DNA of 64,000 nucleotides from Microbacteriaceae bacterium VKM Ac-2855 (GTDB taxonomy: Bacteria; Actinomycetota; Actinomycetes; Actinomycetales; Microbacteriaceae): NCBI GenBank assembly GCA_013204985.1, contig JABMLG010000011.1:1-64000 (forward strand), given 5' to 3'. Position 1 is the stretch's first letter. Every line of letters starts with the position of its first letter. The translations under genes and the position numbers were made by a program. Positions 51,698 to 60,385 of this stretch are shown in pieces. Under the pieces are notes generated by a model. The model worked only from the letters and a program-made list of their open reading frames with translations, made no database searches and was not told the origin of the DNA.

Positions 51698-53824
51698 TCA
51701 GCGGGCCGACCTCACCGCATCCGCGCCCGCCCGCACCAGATCGGCGAGCGACGCATCGGGCAGGAACGCGCGGGTGATGCCGAGCCCGATCGCCGGGAGG
51801 TCGGCCTCTTCAGCGAAGAGCAGGTAGATCGGCTCAGCACGCGGATTGAACTTCTGCTTGAACTTGTGCAGGGAGCGGAAGCCGTACACCGGCTCGAGCG
51901 CCGCACCGATCCGTTCGAGCGCTTTCTCGACCACGCCGTCGCCCGCCGGCCCGGAATGCGCGAGCGGAGCGCCCGAGAGCGACATGATCTCGGCCCCCTC
52001 GTCGCGGAACGCCGCCGCCGACGAGGCGATCAAGAACTCCATCACGGGCGGGAAGCCGCCATCGCGCCGCCGCATCAGGTCGAGGGTGTACCCGCGCACC
52101 ACCCCACCCGGACCGTAGATCGGCAACCAGCTGAGGAAGCCGTCGACGGTGCCGTCCGCCGTCTCGGCCAGCGCCACCCGCACCGCGGGATCCAGCGCCT
52201 CGTCGACCGCGCCGAGGGTGAAACGCATCTCGGGCAGATCCTTCTCGCCCACCCACTGCTCCGAGATCGCGTCGATCTGTCGACGCACGGCATGCGGTTC
52301 ATCGGCGAGCGCCGTCAGCCGGAAGGTCATCGTCTCGCGCCCGGCCCGGTTCAGCGCAGTGCGCACGGTGTTCCAGCGCTTGCCCGTGAACTCCAGCCCC
52401 GGCAGATCGACGATGGTGTCCTCCGCGATCTGCAGCGCCTTCCACCCCTCCGGCCGGATCTCGCGCGCGTGCTCGCTGGCCCCGAAGACGCAGGGAATGA
52501 ATCCCGCCTTCTCGGTCGCCGCGACCCATTCCGCGAGCGTGAACCGCTTCTCGCGCCACGGCGCGATCGGGTCGGAGAGTGCGATCGCGACGCCTGAGTG
52601 CGTCTGGAAAGCCACGACCGTGTCCGGATCACTGCCGTAGAAGTGCGCGTTGTCGCGCCACGTCGCCATCCACGAGAGCGCGCCGCCGCCCGTCTGCATC
52701 ACGATCTGACGGACATCACCGCCTCGTTGCGCCGACGCATCGGGCACCCGCCGGCGCAGACGCGCTCGGAACGCTGTCCTGGTGTACAGCAGGTACAGCA
52801 GAGCGAGCAGCCACAGGAATGCGGTCGCCGCGGCCAGGGAGAGGTCGTCGCGCGCATCCGCCACCTCGGTCGGCGCCAGCGTCAGCAGCGCCACCGCCGC
52901 GATACCGACGAGCACGTTCAGCACCGCGAGCACGATCGCCACGATCCAGGCGACCCGATAACCCAGCCGCAAGCCGTTGGCGATCAGCAGCACGACCACC
53001 GCGTCGATGACGACATCGGCCACCGATCCCCCGCCGGGCACGGTCACGCCGAAGGGGCCGTCCGTGGGGATGAACGAAATGATGAACTGCGCTGCCCCCA
53101 CCGCGACCACGAGCACCCACGCGGTGAAGCGACGCTCACGGATGGTCGGCCGACCGAACTCGCGCAGGTGCACGGCGAGCACCAGAGCGACAGCCGCGGC
53201 GCGCTGCACATCGCCGAGAGTGCCGAGGAAGAGGACGCTGATGATACTGAACGAGGCCAGTGCCAGTTGGGCGCGCGGCCTCCACGGCAACGGGAGAGTG
53301 CACACCGCGGCGGCGAAGCAGGCGAAGAGCCCGCCACTCGCTCCGGCGTCGTAGAGCGCCGCGAGGCCGGCGGCCCAGGCCGATCCCGCCGGAGCCGCGA
53401 TGGCGAGCAGCACGAGCGTCGCCACGATCGCGAACAGCTGCCCCACCACGAACCAGAACACCGCGACTCGTGTGCCGCGACGCCACTCCAACCAGCCCAT
53501 CCCGAGAGGGACGAACACCAGCGGATACAGGTAGGCGGGCGGATCCGTCACCAGGAAAGTGCCGGTGATCGGTGTCCACCAGACCCCGTTCTGAATGGCC
53601 GGGATGCCGTACCCGATGTCGCCGAACCAGCTCTGCTGCGCCGACGGAGTCACGAGTCCGCCGGAGAGCACGGCCGCCACGATCAGGAGTGCGGCGAGCA
53701 CGACGGTGCCCGGCACCCGGCGCACGATTCGCTTCAGCGTGAGGGCGGGGGACCGTGCAGGCGTCTTGGTGGGCGTGCTGGCTGGGGTGCTTGCGGGGCT
53801 CTCGGTGGGCGGCACCTCGGACAC
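51698..53824 (-). CDS. Fusion of a rhomboid-like membrane domain to an MprF-type DUF2156 domain
   Basis: 708 aa from GTG 53824 with AGGAG upstream; the open frame to 53905 adds no family feature. After a Thr/Pro head, residues ~37-360 hold eight to ten membrane helices. The first part reads like a rhomboid: NGVWWTPITGTFL, GMGWLEWRRGTR (Gly-x-x-x-x-Glu), GASGG with S163, then H219 in VLAVHLREFG, matching the Ser/His dyad spacing of rhomboid proteases. The final ~310 residues are DUF2156/phosphatidylglycerol lysyltransferase C-terminal domain (HFYGSDPDTVVAFQTHSGVAIALSDPI, EFTGKRWNTVRTALNRAGRE, MEFLIASSAAAFRDEGAEIMSLSGAPLA). Such enzymes add amino acids to membrane lipids. Here the usual flippase half is replaced by a rhomboid-like fold. 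Whether protease activity remains is unknown. Confidence 0.8.
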   Translation of the reverse strand: MSEVPPTESPASTPASTPTKTPARSPALTLKRIVRRVPGTVVLAALLIVAAVLSGGLVTPSAQQSWFGDIGYGIPAIQNGVWWTPITGTFLVTDPPAYLYPLVFVPLGMGWLEWRRGTRVAVFWFVVGQLFAIVATLVLLAIAAPAGSAWAAGLAALYDAGASGGLFACFAAAVCTLPLPWRPRAQLALASFSIISVLFLGTLGDVQRAAAVALVLAVHLREFGRPTIRERRFTAWVLVVAVGAAQFIISFIPTDGPFGVTVPGGGSVADVVIDAVVVLLIANGLRLGYRVAWIVAIVLAVLNVLVGIAAVALLTLAPTEVADARDDLSLAAATAFLWLLALLYLLYTRTAFRARLRRRVPDASAQRGGDVRQIVMQTGGGALSWMATWRDNAHFYGSDPDTVVAFQTHSGVAIALSDPIAPWREKRFTLAEWVAATEKAGFIPCVFGASEHAREIRPEGWKALQIAEDTIVDLPGLEFTGKRWNTVRTALNRAGRETMTFRLTALADEPHAVRRQIDAISEQWVGEKDLPEMRFTLGAVDEALDPAVRVALAETADGTVDGFLSWLPIYGPGGVVRGYTLDLMRRRDGGFPPVMEFLIASSAAAFRDEGAEIMSLSGAPLAHSGPAGDGVVEKALERIGAALEPVYGFRSLHKFKQKFNPRAEPIYLLFAEEADLPAIGLGITRAFLPDASLADLVRAGADAVRSAR

Positions 53825-53941
53825 GGCTGCTCCTACGTTCGTTGATGGAGATGGCGAGCGGTCGATGCCGACGCTATCGCGCCGACGGCATCCGCAGAAG
53901 TCCACATCCGTCCGGCTGCGCCGCCGCGAGCCGTTCGTTCA

Positions 53942-54017
53942 GTGCACGAGCGTCAGTTCTGTGCACGAGCGTCAGTGCTGTGCACGAACGTCAGTGCAGT
54001 GCACGAGCGTCAGTGCA
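53942..54017. repeat. Four 19-bp tandem repeats at the 3' end of the double TetR gene
   Basis: GTGCACGAGCGTCAGTTCT-type units at 53942, 53961, 53980 and 53999. The last overlaps the stop codon (54010-54012) of the minus-strand regulator. The 53,825-54,009 gap otherwise holds nothing recognisable. Confidence 0.9.
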
Positions 54018-55209
54018 GCACGCTCCGCACGTACCCGCGCAGCAGGGCGGCCACGTCGACGGCGTCGTGGTCGTACAGCCACTGCAGTTGCAATCCGTCC
54101 CAGAGCCCGAGCAACCAGGTCGCCTCGTGCACGGGGTCGCGTCCGGGGGCGAGCGCCCCCTCAGCGGCGAGACGGTCGAAGAGGTCGACGAATGAGGCGC
54201 GCGAACGTCGCATCCGCTGTTCGAAGTAGCCGTGCGCCGGATGCTCGGGTGCCGCGCCCTCGCTGGAGAGCACGGTGTAGACCTCGATCAGGCCGGGCGA
54301 TGCCGCATTCGCCTCAGCCCCGACGGCCAACGCGAGCAGCTCGGCACGCGCCGACGGATGCGCCACGGCCCGAGGGATCGTGGTCGCGTCCCGGTGGATC
54401 AGCACGGACGCCAGCAGGTCCTCCTTGGTGGAGAAGTGGTGCAGCAGGGTCGATTTCGGGATCCCCGTGCGCTCGGCGATCTCCCGCAAGCTCGTGTTGT
54501 GGAAGCCCTCCCGGCTGAACAGCCGCATCGCCGCCTCCACGATGGCCGCACGGCGTTCGCGGCCCGGCGCGTAGCCCGTGTCGTCCTGCGTAACCGCGGC
54601 GACGAGCCCTCGCGCGTCCAGCCGTTCCGGCGGGCGGTCGAACGACGGATGCGCGCGGCCGGCGAGAGTGTCGAGGTGCGCCGAGAGATGGGCGACCACG
54701 TCCACCTCGGCGGGGGCGTACAGCGATTGCAGCTGCAGTCCGTCCCACGCGGCCAAGAATCGCGTCGCGTCGTCAGGGCCGTCGAACCACGGCGACTGCA
54801 CCGTGAGTGCGCGCAATCGGGCGTACCGATGGCGGAAGTGGTCGTGCGCCGGATGCGCCACGGCCGTCGCCTCGCCGGCCAGCCGCGCGAAGAGTTCGGT
54901 GTAGCCGGTCGTCTGTGCGTTGGAGCGGGCCAGAGCGAGCAGGCCCGACTCCGTGGGGTCCACCGTCAGCGTCCGCTCGGCGTTGGTGGTTTCGAAGCGT
55001 TCGAGGAGCGCGAAGAGAATGGCGTCCTTGTCGGCGAAATGCCGCAGCAGGCCCGGCGTCGACAGGCCCGCCGCGGCGGCGATGCCGGTCATCGTCGCGC
55101 TGCCGAATCCCGCCTCCATCACCAGCCCGAGGGCGGCGTCGAGAATGCTCTCGCGGCGGGCGATGCCGTTGGCGTAGCGGCGCGGGGTGGGTGCATCCGT
55201 CGCCGTCAT
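54010..55209 (-). CDS. Tandem (double) TetR-family regulator
   Basis: 399 aa from ATG 55209, eight bases after TAGGCT. Two complete TetR units are joined in one chain. HTH 1 at ~18-65 (ESILDAALGLVMEAGFGSATMTGIAAAAGLSTPGLLRHFADKDAIL), HTH 2 at ~215-265 (AAIVEAAMRLFSREGFHNTSLREIAERTGIPKSTLLHHFSTKEDLL). Both ligand domains end with a shared WDGLQLQ(S/W)LY segment, so the second half arose by internal duplication. TetR proteins act as homodimers; one chain here could bind DNA as a built-in dimer. It is divergent from the GH3 gene and probably controls it. Confidence 0.87.
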   Translation of the reverse strand: MTATDAPTPRRYANGIARRESILDAALGLVMEAGFGSATMTGIAAAAGLSTPGLLRHFADKDAILFALLERFETTNAERTLTVDPTESGLLALARSNAQTTGYTELFARLAGEATAVAHPAHDHFRHRYARLRALTVQSPWFDGPDDATRFLAAWDGLQLQSLYAPAEVDVVAHLSAHLDTLAGRAHPSFDRPPERLDARGLVAAVTQDDTGYAPGRERRAAIVEAAMRLFSREGFHNTSLREIAERTGIPKSTLLHHFSTKEDLLASVLIHRDATTIPRAVAHPSARAELLALAVGAEANAASPGLIEVYTVLSSEGAAPEHPAHGYFEQRMRRSRASFVDLFDRLAAEGALAPGRDPVHEATWLLGLWDGLQLQWLYDHDAVDVAALLRGYVRSVLH

Positions 55210-55230
55210 GGTGATCGAGCCTAGGCCGTG

Positions 55231-55270
55231 CAGACCGAACCTCGGCAAAATTGTTAACGATTGGTCTGTA
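55231..55270. promoter_or_regulatory. Operator candidate between the double TetR and GH3 genes
   Basis: AATTGTTAACGATT (55249-55262) is a near-palindrome around GTTAAC, an AT island in the 115-bp divergent gap. Outside it, CAGACC (55231-55236) and GGTCTG (55263-55268) form a wider inverted pair. The protein-site match is inference. Confidence 0.4.
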
Positions 55271-55324
55271 TTCGTGTACCGTGAGCCTGCGAGCCGAGGT
55301 CGGCTCGAGTCGAAAGGACCACAC

Positions 55325-57124
55325 ATGACGCTGCCGTCATCCCCGTCATCCGCACCGGACGCCACCCCTGCGACGGACCACCCCCTCGATGCGCGTTACC
55401 GCGACGCAGAGCTTCCCCTCGAGGAGCGGATCGAGATCCTGCTGGAGCAGATGACGGTCGAGGAGAAGGCCGGCCTGTTCTTCCAGAGCATGATCGGGAT
55501 GGGCGACGGCGGCGAACTCGCGGGCGAGAATCCCGCATTCGGCCTGCCGTCCACGGAGCGCATGGTCAGCGGCCAGCACCTCACGCACTTCAACCTGCTC
55601 GGGTCCGCCCCGACAGCGGGCGAGATCGCGCGCTGGCAGAACCGGCTGCAGGAACTCGCCGCTTCGACGCGGCTCGGGATCCCGGTCACCCTCTCCTCCG
55701 ATCCGCGCCACTCCTTCACCGACAACCCGGGCACCGGCTTCGAAGCGGGCCCGTTCTCGGAGTGGCCCGAACCGCTCGGCCTCGGCGCCATCGGCGACGC
55801 GGCACTCGTCGAGCGCTTCGGCGACATCGCGCGCCAGGAGTACACCGCCGTCGGTCTGCGCGTCGCCCTGCATCCGCAGATCGACCTCGCGACGGAATCC
55901 CGCTGGGCACGCCAGGTCGGCACCTTCGGCGAGGATGCGGAGCTCACGAGCCGCCTCGGCGCGGCCTACATCCGCGGTTTCCAGGGCGAGACCCTCGGCA
56001 GCAGCTCCGTCGCGACGATGAGCAAGCACTTCCCGGGCGGTGGCCCGCAGAAGGACGGCGAGGACCCGCACTTCCCCTATGGACGCGAGCAGGTCTACCC
56101 CGGACACAACCAGGCGTACCACTTGAAGCCCTTCGAGAAGGCCTTCGAGGTGGGTGCCAGCCAGATGATGCCCTACTACGGCATGCCGATCGGCACCGAT
56201 TGGGACGAGGTCGGCTTCGGCTTCAACAAGTCGGTGATCACCGGCCTGCTGCGGGAGCACTACGGCTTCGACGGCATCGTCTGCACCGACTGGGGTCTGC
56301 TGACCGATTCGAACATCATGGGCGACCTGCACCCGGCGCGCGCGTGGGGCGTCGAGCACCTCTCGGTCGCCGAACGGATCGTCGCGGTACTCGACGCCGG
56401 CTGCGACCAGTTCGGCGGCGAGTCGCAGACCGAGTTGCTGGTCCAGCTGGTTCGAGACGGGTCGGTCTCCGAAGAACGCCTCGACGTGTCGGCCCGTCGC
56501 CTGCTCCGCGAGAAGTTCGTGCTCGGCCTGTTCGACGCGCCGTTCGTCGACGCCGAGGCAGCGGATGCGATCGTCGGTTCCGCGGCGTTCCGCGCCGAGG
56601 GCGCGGCCGCGCAGCGTGCATCCGTGGTTCTGCTGGCGAACGACGGCACGCTGCCGCTGCGTCGCGGTATGAAGATCTACGTCGAGGGCATCGCGGATGC
56701 GTCCGCGTATGGCACCGTCGTCGGCACTCCGGAGGAGGCGGACGTCGCCATCGTGCGACTCCAGGCCCCCTTCGAGCAGCGGGCCACCGTGTTCGAGAAC
56801 TTCTTCCACGCCGGTTCGCTCGACTTCCCTGACGACGTGGTGTCGCACGTGCGAACGCTCGCGGCCGCGGTGCCGACGGTCGTCGACGTCTTCCTCGACC
56901 GACCGGCCATCCTCGCGCCGTTGTCCTCCGCGGCTGCCCTCACCGGCAGCTTCGGCGCGAGCGCGGATGCGCTGCTCGATGTGCTCTTCGGAGTCTTCGC
57001 GCCGCAGGGGAAGTTGCCGATGGACCTGCCGTCCTCGATGGAGGCCGCTGCGGCGCGCCGCCCGGATGTTCCCTTCGACACCGTCGACCCGTTGTTCCGC
57101 TTCGGGCACGGCCTCACGTACTGA
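55325..57124 (+). CDS. GH3 family beta-glucosidase-type glycoside hydrolase
   Basis: 599 aa from ATG 55325; the upstream extension overlaps the promoter. N-terminal TIM-barrel domain: EERIEILLEQMTVEEKAGLFFQSM, KHFPGGGPQKDGEDPHFPYG (substrate-binding Lys-His), and FDGIVCTDWGLL, where the Asp of TDW is the catalytic nucleophile. The C-terminal alpha/beta sandwich (LPLRRGMKIYVEGI, DLPSSMEAAAARRPDVPFDT, LFRFGHGLTY) closes the protein; no fibronectin III domain. No signal peptide, so it acts inside the cell on imported glucosides. The divergent double TetR is its likely repressor. Confidence 0.9.
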   Translation: MTLPSSPSSAPDATPATDHPLDARYRDAELPLEERIEILLEQMTVEEKAGLFFQSMIGMGDGGELAGENPAFGLPSTERMVSGQHLTHFNLLGSAPTAGEIARWQNRLQELAASTRLGIPVTLSSDPRHSFTDNPGTGFEAGPFSEWPEPLGLGAIGDAALVERFGDIARQEYTAVGLRVALHPQIDLATESRWARQVGTFGEDAELTSRLGAAYIRGFQGETLGSSSVATMSKHFPGGGPQKDGEDPHFPYGREQVYPGHNQAYHLKPFEKAFEVGASQMMPYYGMPIGTDWDEVGFGFNKSVITGLLREHYGFDGIVCTDWGLLTDSNIMGDLHPARAWGVEHLSVAERIVAVLDAGCDQFGGESQTELLVQLVRDGSVSEERLDVSARRLLREKFVLGLFDAPFVDAEAADAIVGSAAFRAEGAAAQRASVVLLANDGTLPLRRGMKIYVEGIADASAYGTVVGTPEEADVAIVRLQAPFEQRATVFENFFHAGSLDFPDDVVSHVRTLAAAVPTVVDVFLDRPAILAPLSSAAALTGSFGASADALLDVLFGVFAPQGKLPMDLPSSMEAAAARRPDVPFDTVDPLFRFGHGLTY

Positions 57125-57159
57125 CGACGCTGATCCTCCGCTCCCCGACCTGGGCGCCT

Positions 57160-58596
57160 TCATCGTCGCTCGGGTCGGCGGACGCGGGAGCGGTCTGTTG
57201 CTTTCGGGGGTCTGTGTCTGCGGTTGCGTCTGGGGTGTTGGTGGGGGTCGATCTGCCAGGGCGGGATGAAGTGCGGAATGTTCTCGGTCATGACGATCCT
57301 CCAGTCGGTGGTGTGGATGAGGGTGTGGTGTTCTCGGCAGAGCAGGGCGGTGTTCTCGAGGCTGGTGGGGCCGCCGTCGGCCCAGTGTCGGATGTGGTGG
57401 CCCTCGCTCCACGGGGCGGGCGCGTCGCAGCGGGGGAAGCTGCAACCGCCATCCCGAGCGATCAACGCATCACGCAGATCGCCCTGCACGAGGCGGACGC
57501 TGCGGCCCTGGTCCAGGACGGCACCGTTCGAGGCGAGCACGATCGGGATGATGCGGGCATCGCACGCGAGCTGCCGGATCTGCGCCGCCGGCACCGGACC
57601 GATGAAGGTCGTCGACGCGGCGCCGAGCTGGTCGCGGAGGTCATCCAACGCGACGGTGACGATCACCGCCGGTCTCACGCCACCGTTGCGGGGCAGCCTC
57701 CCGGTGCGGGACGCGAGAGCACACGCCGCGACCAACCCCTCCAACAGCAGTTGCGCGCGGGTACGACCGTGAAGTGCGACCCGGATCGGATCACCGCCAT
57801 CACCGGGATCGACGACCACGTCATCCACCGGTACAGCACCGGCGTCTGCTGGTGTGTCCGCGGTCGTGTCGCAGTCGCGGTCGGGTGTGCGTAGTCGCGG
57901 GTTGGTGAACGTGCCGATCGTGGCGAGTACCGTCTCGTACTGCATCGCGGTCATCGTGCCCGCGAACGGGATGAGGCCGTCGCGTTCGCGGCCGAAGGTG
58001 ATGCCCTGCTTCATCCGCAGGACCGCCTCTGTGGGCTGCGTCCCCTGGGGGTGGGCGTCGTCGATGATCCGCTTCGCGCAGGAACGTACGAAAGCGTCAT
58101 CCTCGGTGCGCGCCTCCTCGAGCAACGCGGCAGTCAGGTCGTGGCGGGATGCTTCGGTGACGACATCACCGATGGTCTCGACCGTGCGCACCACGACCGC
58201 CGCCGACGCGCCGGACACCTCACCCGCCCGCAACGCCGCCGACAAGCCGGGCTGCAACGGCTGTAACACGTCACCGGTGAGCATCGGCCGATCCGCGACC
58301 ACCGCAGCGACCGCGATCCGGCGTCGCGCCTGCGCCCGCTCCACCAGACACAACACGGTGAGCACCGCCGCCGGCGACGTCAACGAATACTCGCTGCACG
58401 CGCCCGAGCGGACGATGCCCGCCGCCGCGAGAATCCGCAACGCATCGGCGAGCCGTCCGATCTCTTCCGCGACGTGCGCGAACGCCACCGCCTCCTCGGC
58501 CCGCGTCGGCACGAGAGCGTGCGCGACATCGACCGCGTCGTGCAGCGCGTCTCGCGCGGTGCCCACGCTGTCCGCGAGCCCTGACCTGTTTCCCAT
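57160..58596 (-). CDS. DUF222 HNH endonuclease signature motif protein (13E12 family)
   Basis: 478 aa from ATG 58596 (MGNRSGLADS); TACTGT six bases upstream is a -10-like box, so the in-frame ATG at 58614 is before the transcript start. The DUF222 domain fills ~10-330 (AFAHVAEEIGRLADALRILAAAGIV, MQYETVLATIGTF). The HNH domain is at ~385-445: RDGGCSFPRCDAPAPWSEGHHIRHWADGGPTSLENTALLCREHHTLIH, with two Cys and the His-Asn-His residues. Actinobacterial genomes carry many copies; their role may be mobile-element-like, but no nicking site or intron is seen. The window's first gene is another copy. Confidence 0.9.
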   Translation of the reverse strand: MGNRSGLADSVGTARDALHDAVDVAHALVPTRAEEAVAFAHVAEEIGRLADALRILAAAGIVRSGACSEYSLTSPAAVLTVLCLVERAQARRRIAVAAVVADRPMLTGDVLQPLQPGLSAALRAGEVSGASAAVVVRTVETIGDVVTEASRHDLTAALLEEARTEDDAFVRSCAKRIIDDAHPQGTQPTEAVLRMKQGITFGRERDGLIPFAGTMTAMQYETVLATIGTFTNPRLRTPDRDCDTTADTPADAGAVPVDDVVVDPGDGGDPIRVALHGRTRAQLLLEGLVAACALASRTGRLPRNGGVRPAVIVTVALDDLRDQLGAASTTFIGPVPAAQIRQLACDARIIPIVLASNGAVLDQGRSVRLVQGDLRDALIARDGGCSFPRCDAPAPWSEGHHIRHWADGGPTSLENTALLCREHHTLIHTTDWRIVMTENIPHFIPPWQIDPHQHPRRNRRHRPPKATDRSRVRRPERR

Positions 58597-58748
58597 ACCG
58601 GTACAGTAGAACACATGTTCGAGGAAAGACGCGACGCAGCCCCTCGCCCAGACAACCCCCGCCCAGATGAACCCTGTGGAGGAGTCGACGGCTCACGCAA
58701 ACCACCACTCCGAGTCCATACACCGTGGAGGGAGCCTAGGCTCTCCCT

Positions 58749-59123
58749 ATGAGCTTCCTCATCTCCGCGGTCACCGTTGTGCTGATGGTGCTCGCCCTCA
58801 TCGACGTCGTCCGTCAGCCCGACAACGTGATCAAGAACCTGCCGAAGATCGTCTGGATCCTGCTCATCGTCTTCATCCCGCTGATCGGCGTCGGGCTGTG
58901 GTTCCTGCTCGGTCACGATTGGAAGCGCGGTGATGACAGCGGCTCCTTCGTGCCCCGCGGTCGCAGAACCGTCGCACCGCAGCGCATCGCTCCGGTACGC
59001 CCGCCGCAGCGCACGACGGAGGAGCAGCTCGCCGACCTCGAACGCGAGGAGGAGCACTACCGGCGGATGGCGGAGCAGCAGCGCCGCGACCGCGAGCGCC
59101 CGCAAGATACTCCCGAGGCCTGA
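58749..59123 (+). CDS. PLDc N-terminal-domain small membrane protein
   Basis: 124 aa. Two membrane helices (FLISAVTVVLMVLALIDVVR, KIVWILLIVFIPLIGVGLWFLLG) linked by QPDNVIKNLPK form the PLDc_N domain (no phospholipase domain follows). A charged C-terminal tail with Arg/Glu-rich helix (TTEEQLADLEREEEHYRRMAEQ) lies in the cytoplasm. Role unknown. ATG 58749 is six bases after TAGGCT, a leaderless case. Confidence 0.85.
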   Translation: MSFLISAVTVVLMVLALIDVVRQPDNVIKNLPKIVWILLIVFIPLIGVGLWFLLGHDWKRGDDSGSFVPRGRRTVAPQRIAPVRPPQRTTEEQLADLEREEEHYRRMAEQQRRDRERPQDTPEA

Positions 59124-59129
59124 ATCCGA

Positions 59130-59700
59130 TCAATGAGCGCGACCGTCGCCGCGCTGGTGTCGGCCGGCCTCATCGATCGGCAACCGCGTCCGCCCGACGG
59201 AAACAGCTCGGTTCCCTCGACGAACCGCGCCGCACGCGGAGGCCTCACCGCCGACGGATCCGCCCGTGAGCATCGCCTCGATCGCCTCATCACCCCGACC
59301 CCCGACCTCGACCCCCGACCCCGCTGAGCGCGATCGACTCGCGGCAGCACTCAGCCCGCTGCACCGCGTCATCGACGCACCGAACGTCCGTACCGTGAGC
59401 ACGCACAGCGCACCTACCCGCGTCAACTCGCCATCGGCCTCGGGATGTACGCGATGCTCTACGGTTCCAGCCAGTGGATGGAGCAGAGCCGCGGGCTCGA
59501 TCCCGAGACGGTCGGGCTTCTGCTGGTGCCGCTCTCGGTGCTGAGCATCGTCGTCGCGCGCATCGTGTCGAATCGAGGCCGAATCCGCCGACCGCTGGTG
59601 TGCTCGCCGCCGTCATGGCCGTCGTCGGCGCCGCACTCAATCTGCTGGCCGCACACGACAGCGCGATTCTTACCCGGACGGGGGGCTGACACGACCTGAG
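59130..59700 (+). pseudogene. Decayed MarR regulator fragment followed by an MFS transporter fragment
   Basis: 59,133 onward reads SATVAALVSAGLIDRQPRPPDG, the wing region of a MarR protein. In another frame, AERDRLAAALSPLHRVIDA (~59,317-59,375) is its typical last helix. At least one frame shift separates them, and the N-terminal half is gone. Then RTYPRQLAIGLGMYAMLYGS, SQWMEQSRGLDPETVGLLLV and PLSVLSIVVARIVS (59,410-59,590) resemble an MFS helix pair, and after another frame shift AGVLAAVMAVVGAALNLLAA (59,600-59,655). The two look like remnants of an old regulator-efflux pair. No intact gene is in this stretch. Confidence 0.7.
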
Positions 59701-59730
59701 CAAGTCTCATGACGCGTCTAGTATCGACGA

Positions 59731-60285
59731 GTGAGCCGAGCAGAATTCATGTCCGCCCCTTCCCGTCTTCTGCGCATCGCCTGCGTCGCCGTACTGAGCG
59801 TCGCCGCACTGACCGCTTGCTCCGCACCGGGCACCGTCACGACGGCACCGTCGAACGCGACACCGACACCGACGCCGTCCCCGACGACCACGGCGACCGT
59901 GTCGACAGCGGTGACCGTGTCGACCGATGACTGCGCCGTCGTCACACAGGCCATCACGGCGGTCGCCGGGATGGACGACGAGATCTCATCGGCGACGGCC
60001 GCTCTCGAGGATCCGAGCACTGCACTCGAGACCGTCTCATCCGTGTCCACGGCGCTCAGCGGCGCGGCCGATCGTGTCGATCAGATCGGAGCGCTCGCCC
60101 CGCTGACGCGTGCCGCGGCCGGTGCCTACGCCGCCTACCGCACTGCTCTCGACGGCCTGATCGCCGACGAGGCCGATGATGAGGGTGAGGTCGATAGCGG
60201 CGCCGTGCTGAAAGCAGCCCATGACGCGAACGACGCGGTGCAGAAACTCGAGACGCTCTGCGCGGCTGGGCACCACGAAGACTGA
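59731..60285 (+). CDS. Lipoprotein of unknown function
   Basis: 184 aa from GTG 59731, six bases after TAGTAT (leaderless); an ATG six codons on is the alternative start. Signal peptide with lipobox LTAC-S (Cys ~30), then a Thr/Pro-rich linker (TPTPTPSPTTTATV) and a helical domain of ~130 residues with two Cys (DDCAVVTQAITAV, KLETLCAAGHHED) that could form a disulfide. It would be anchored to the outer face of the membrane. I do not recognise a family. Confidence 0.8.
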   Translation: MSRAEFMSAPSRLLRIACVAVLSVAALTACSAPGTVTTAPSNATPTPTPSPTTTATVSTAVTVSTDDCAVVTQAITAVAGMDDEISSATAALEDPSTALETVSSVSTALSGAADRVDQIGALAPLTRAAAGAYAAYRTALDGLIADEADDEGEVDSGAVLKAAHDANDAVQKLETLCAAGHHED

Positions 60286-60300
60286 CCCCGAGGAGGACGC

Positions 60301-60352
60301 TGTCCCCACAAGTCCACACCTGTATCCACAGACTTATCCACACCCTGTGGGA
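60301..60352. promoter_or_regulatory. Cluster of DnaA-box-like sites
   Basis: GTCCCCACA (60302), AAGTCCACA (60310), GTATCCACA (60322) and the perfect TTATCCACA (60334) lie in one direction, spaced 8, 12 and 12 bp. CCTGTGGG (60344-60351) is an opposing partial box. dnaA and dnaN are not near, so this is not oriC, but the density in a 100-bp gap is unusual. A regulator or DnaA-titration role is possible. Confidence 0.5.
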
Positions 60353-60373
60353 AACGTCGGGAAAACCGACGTT
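60353..60373. terminator. Small hairpin after the DnaA-box cluster
   Basis: AACGTCGG, loop GAAAA, CCGACGTT: a perfect 8-bp stem between the convergent lipoprotein and DUF2017 genes. Confidence 0.6.
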
Positions 60374-60385
60374 CGCGGTCGATCA

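Noticed and set aside
60301-60373. Chromosome origin (oriC)
   Set aside because: DnaA-box-like sites are present, but dnaA, dnaN, rpmH and an AT-rich unwinding region are absent.
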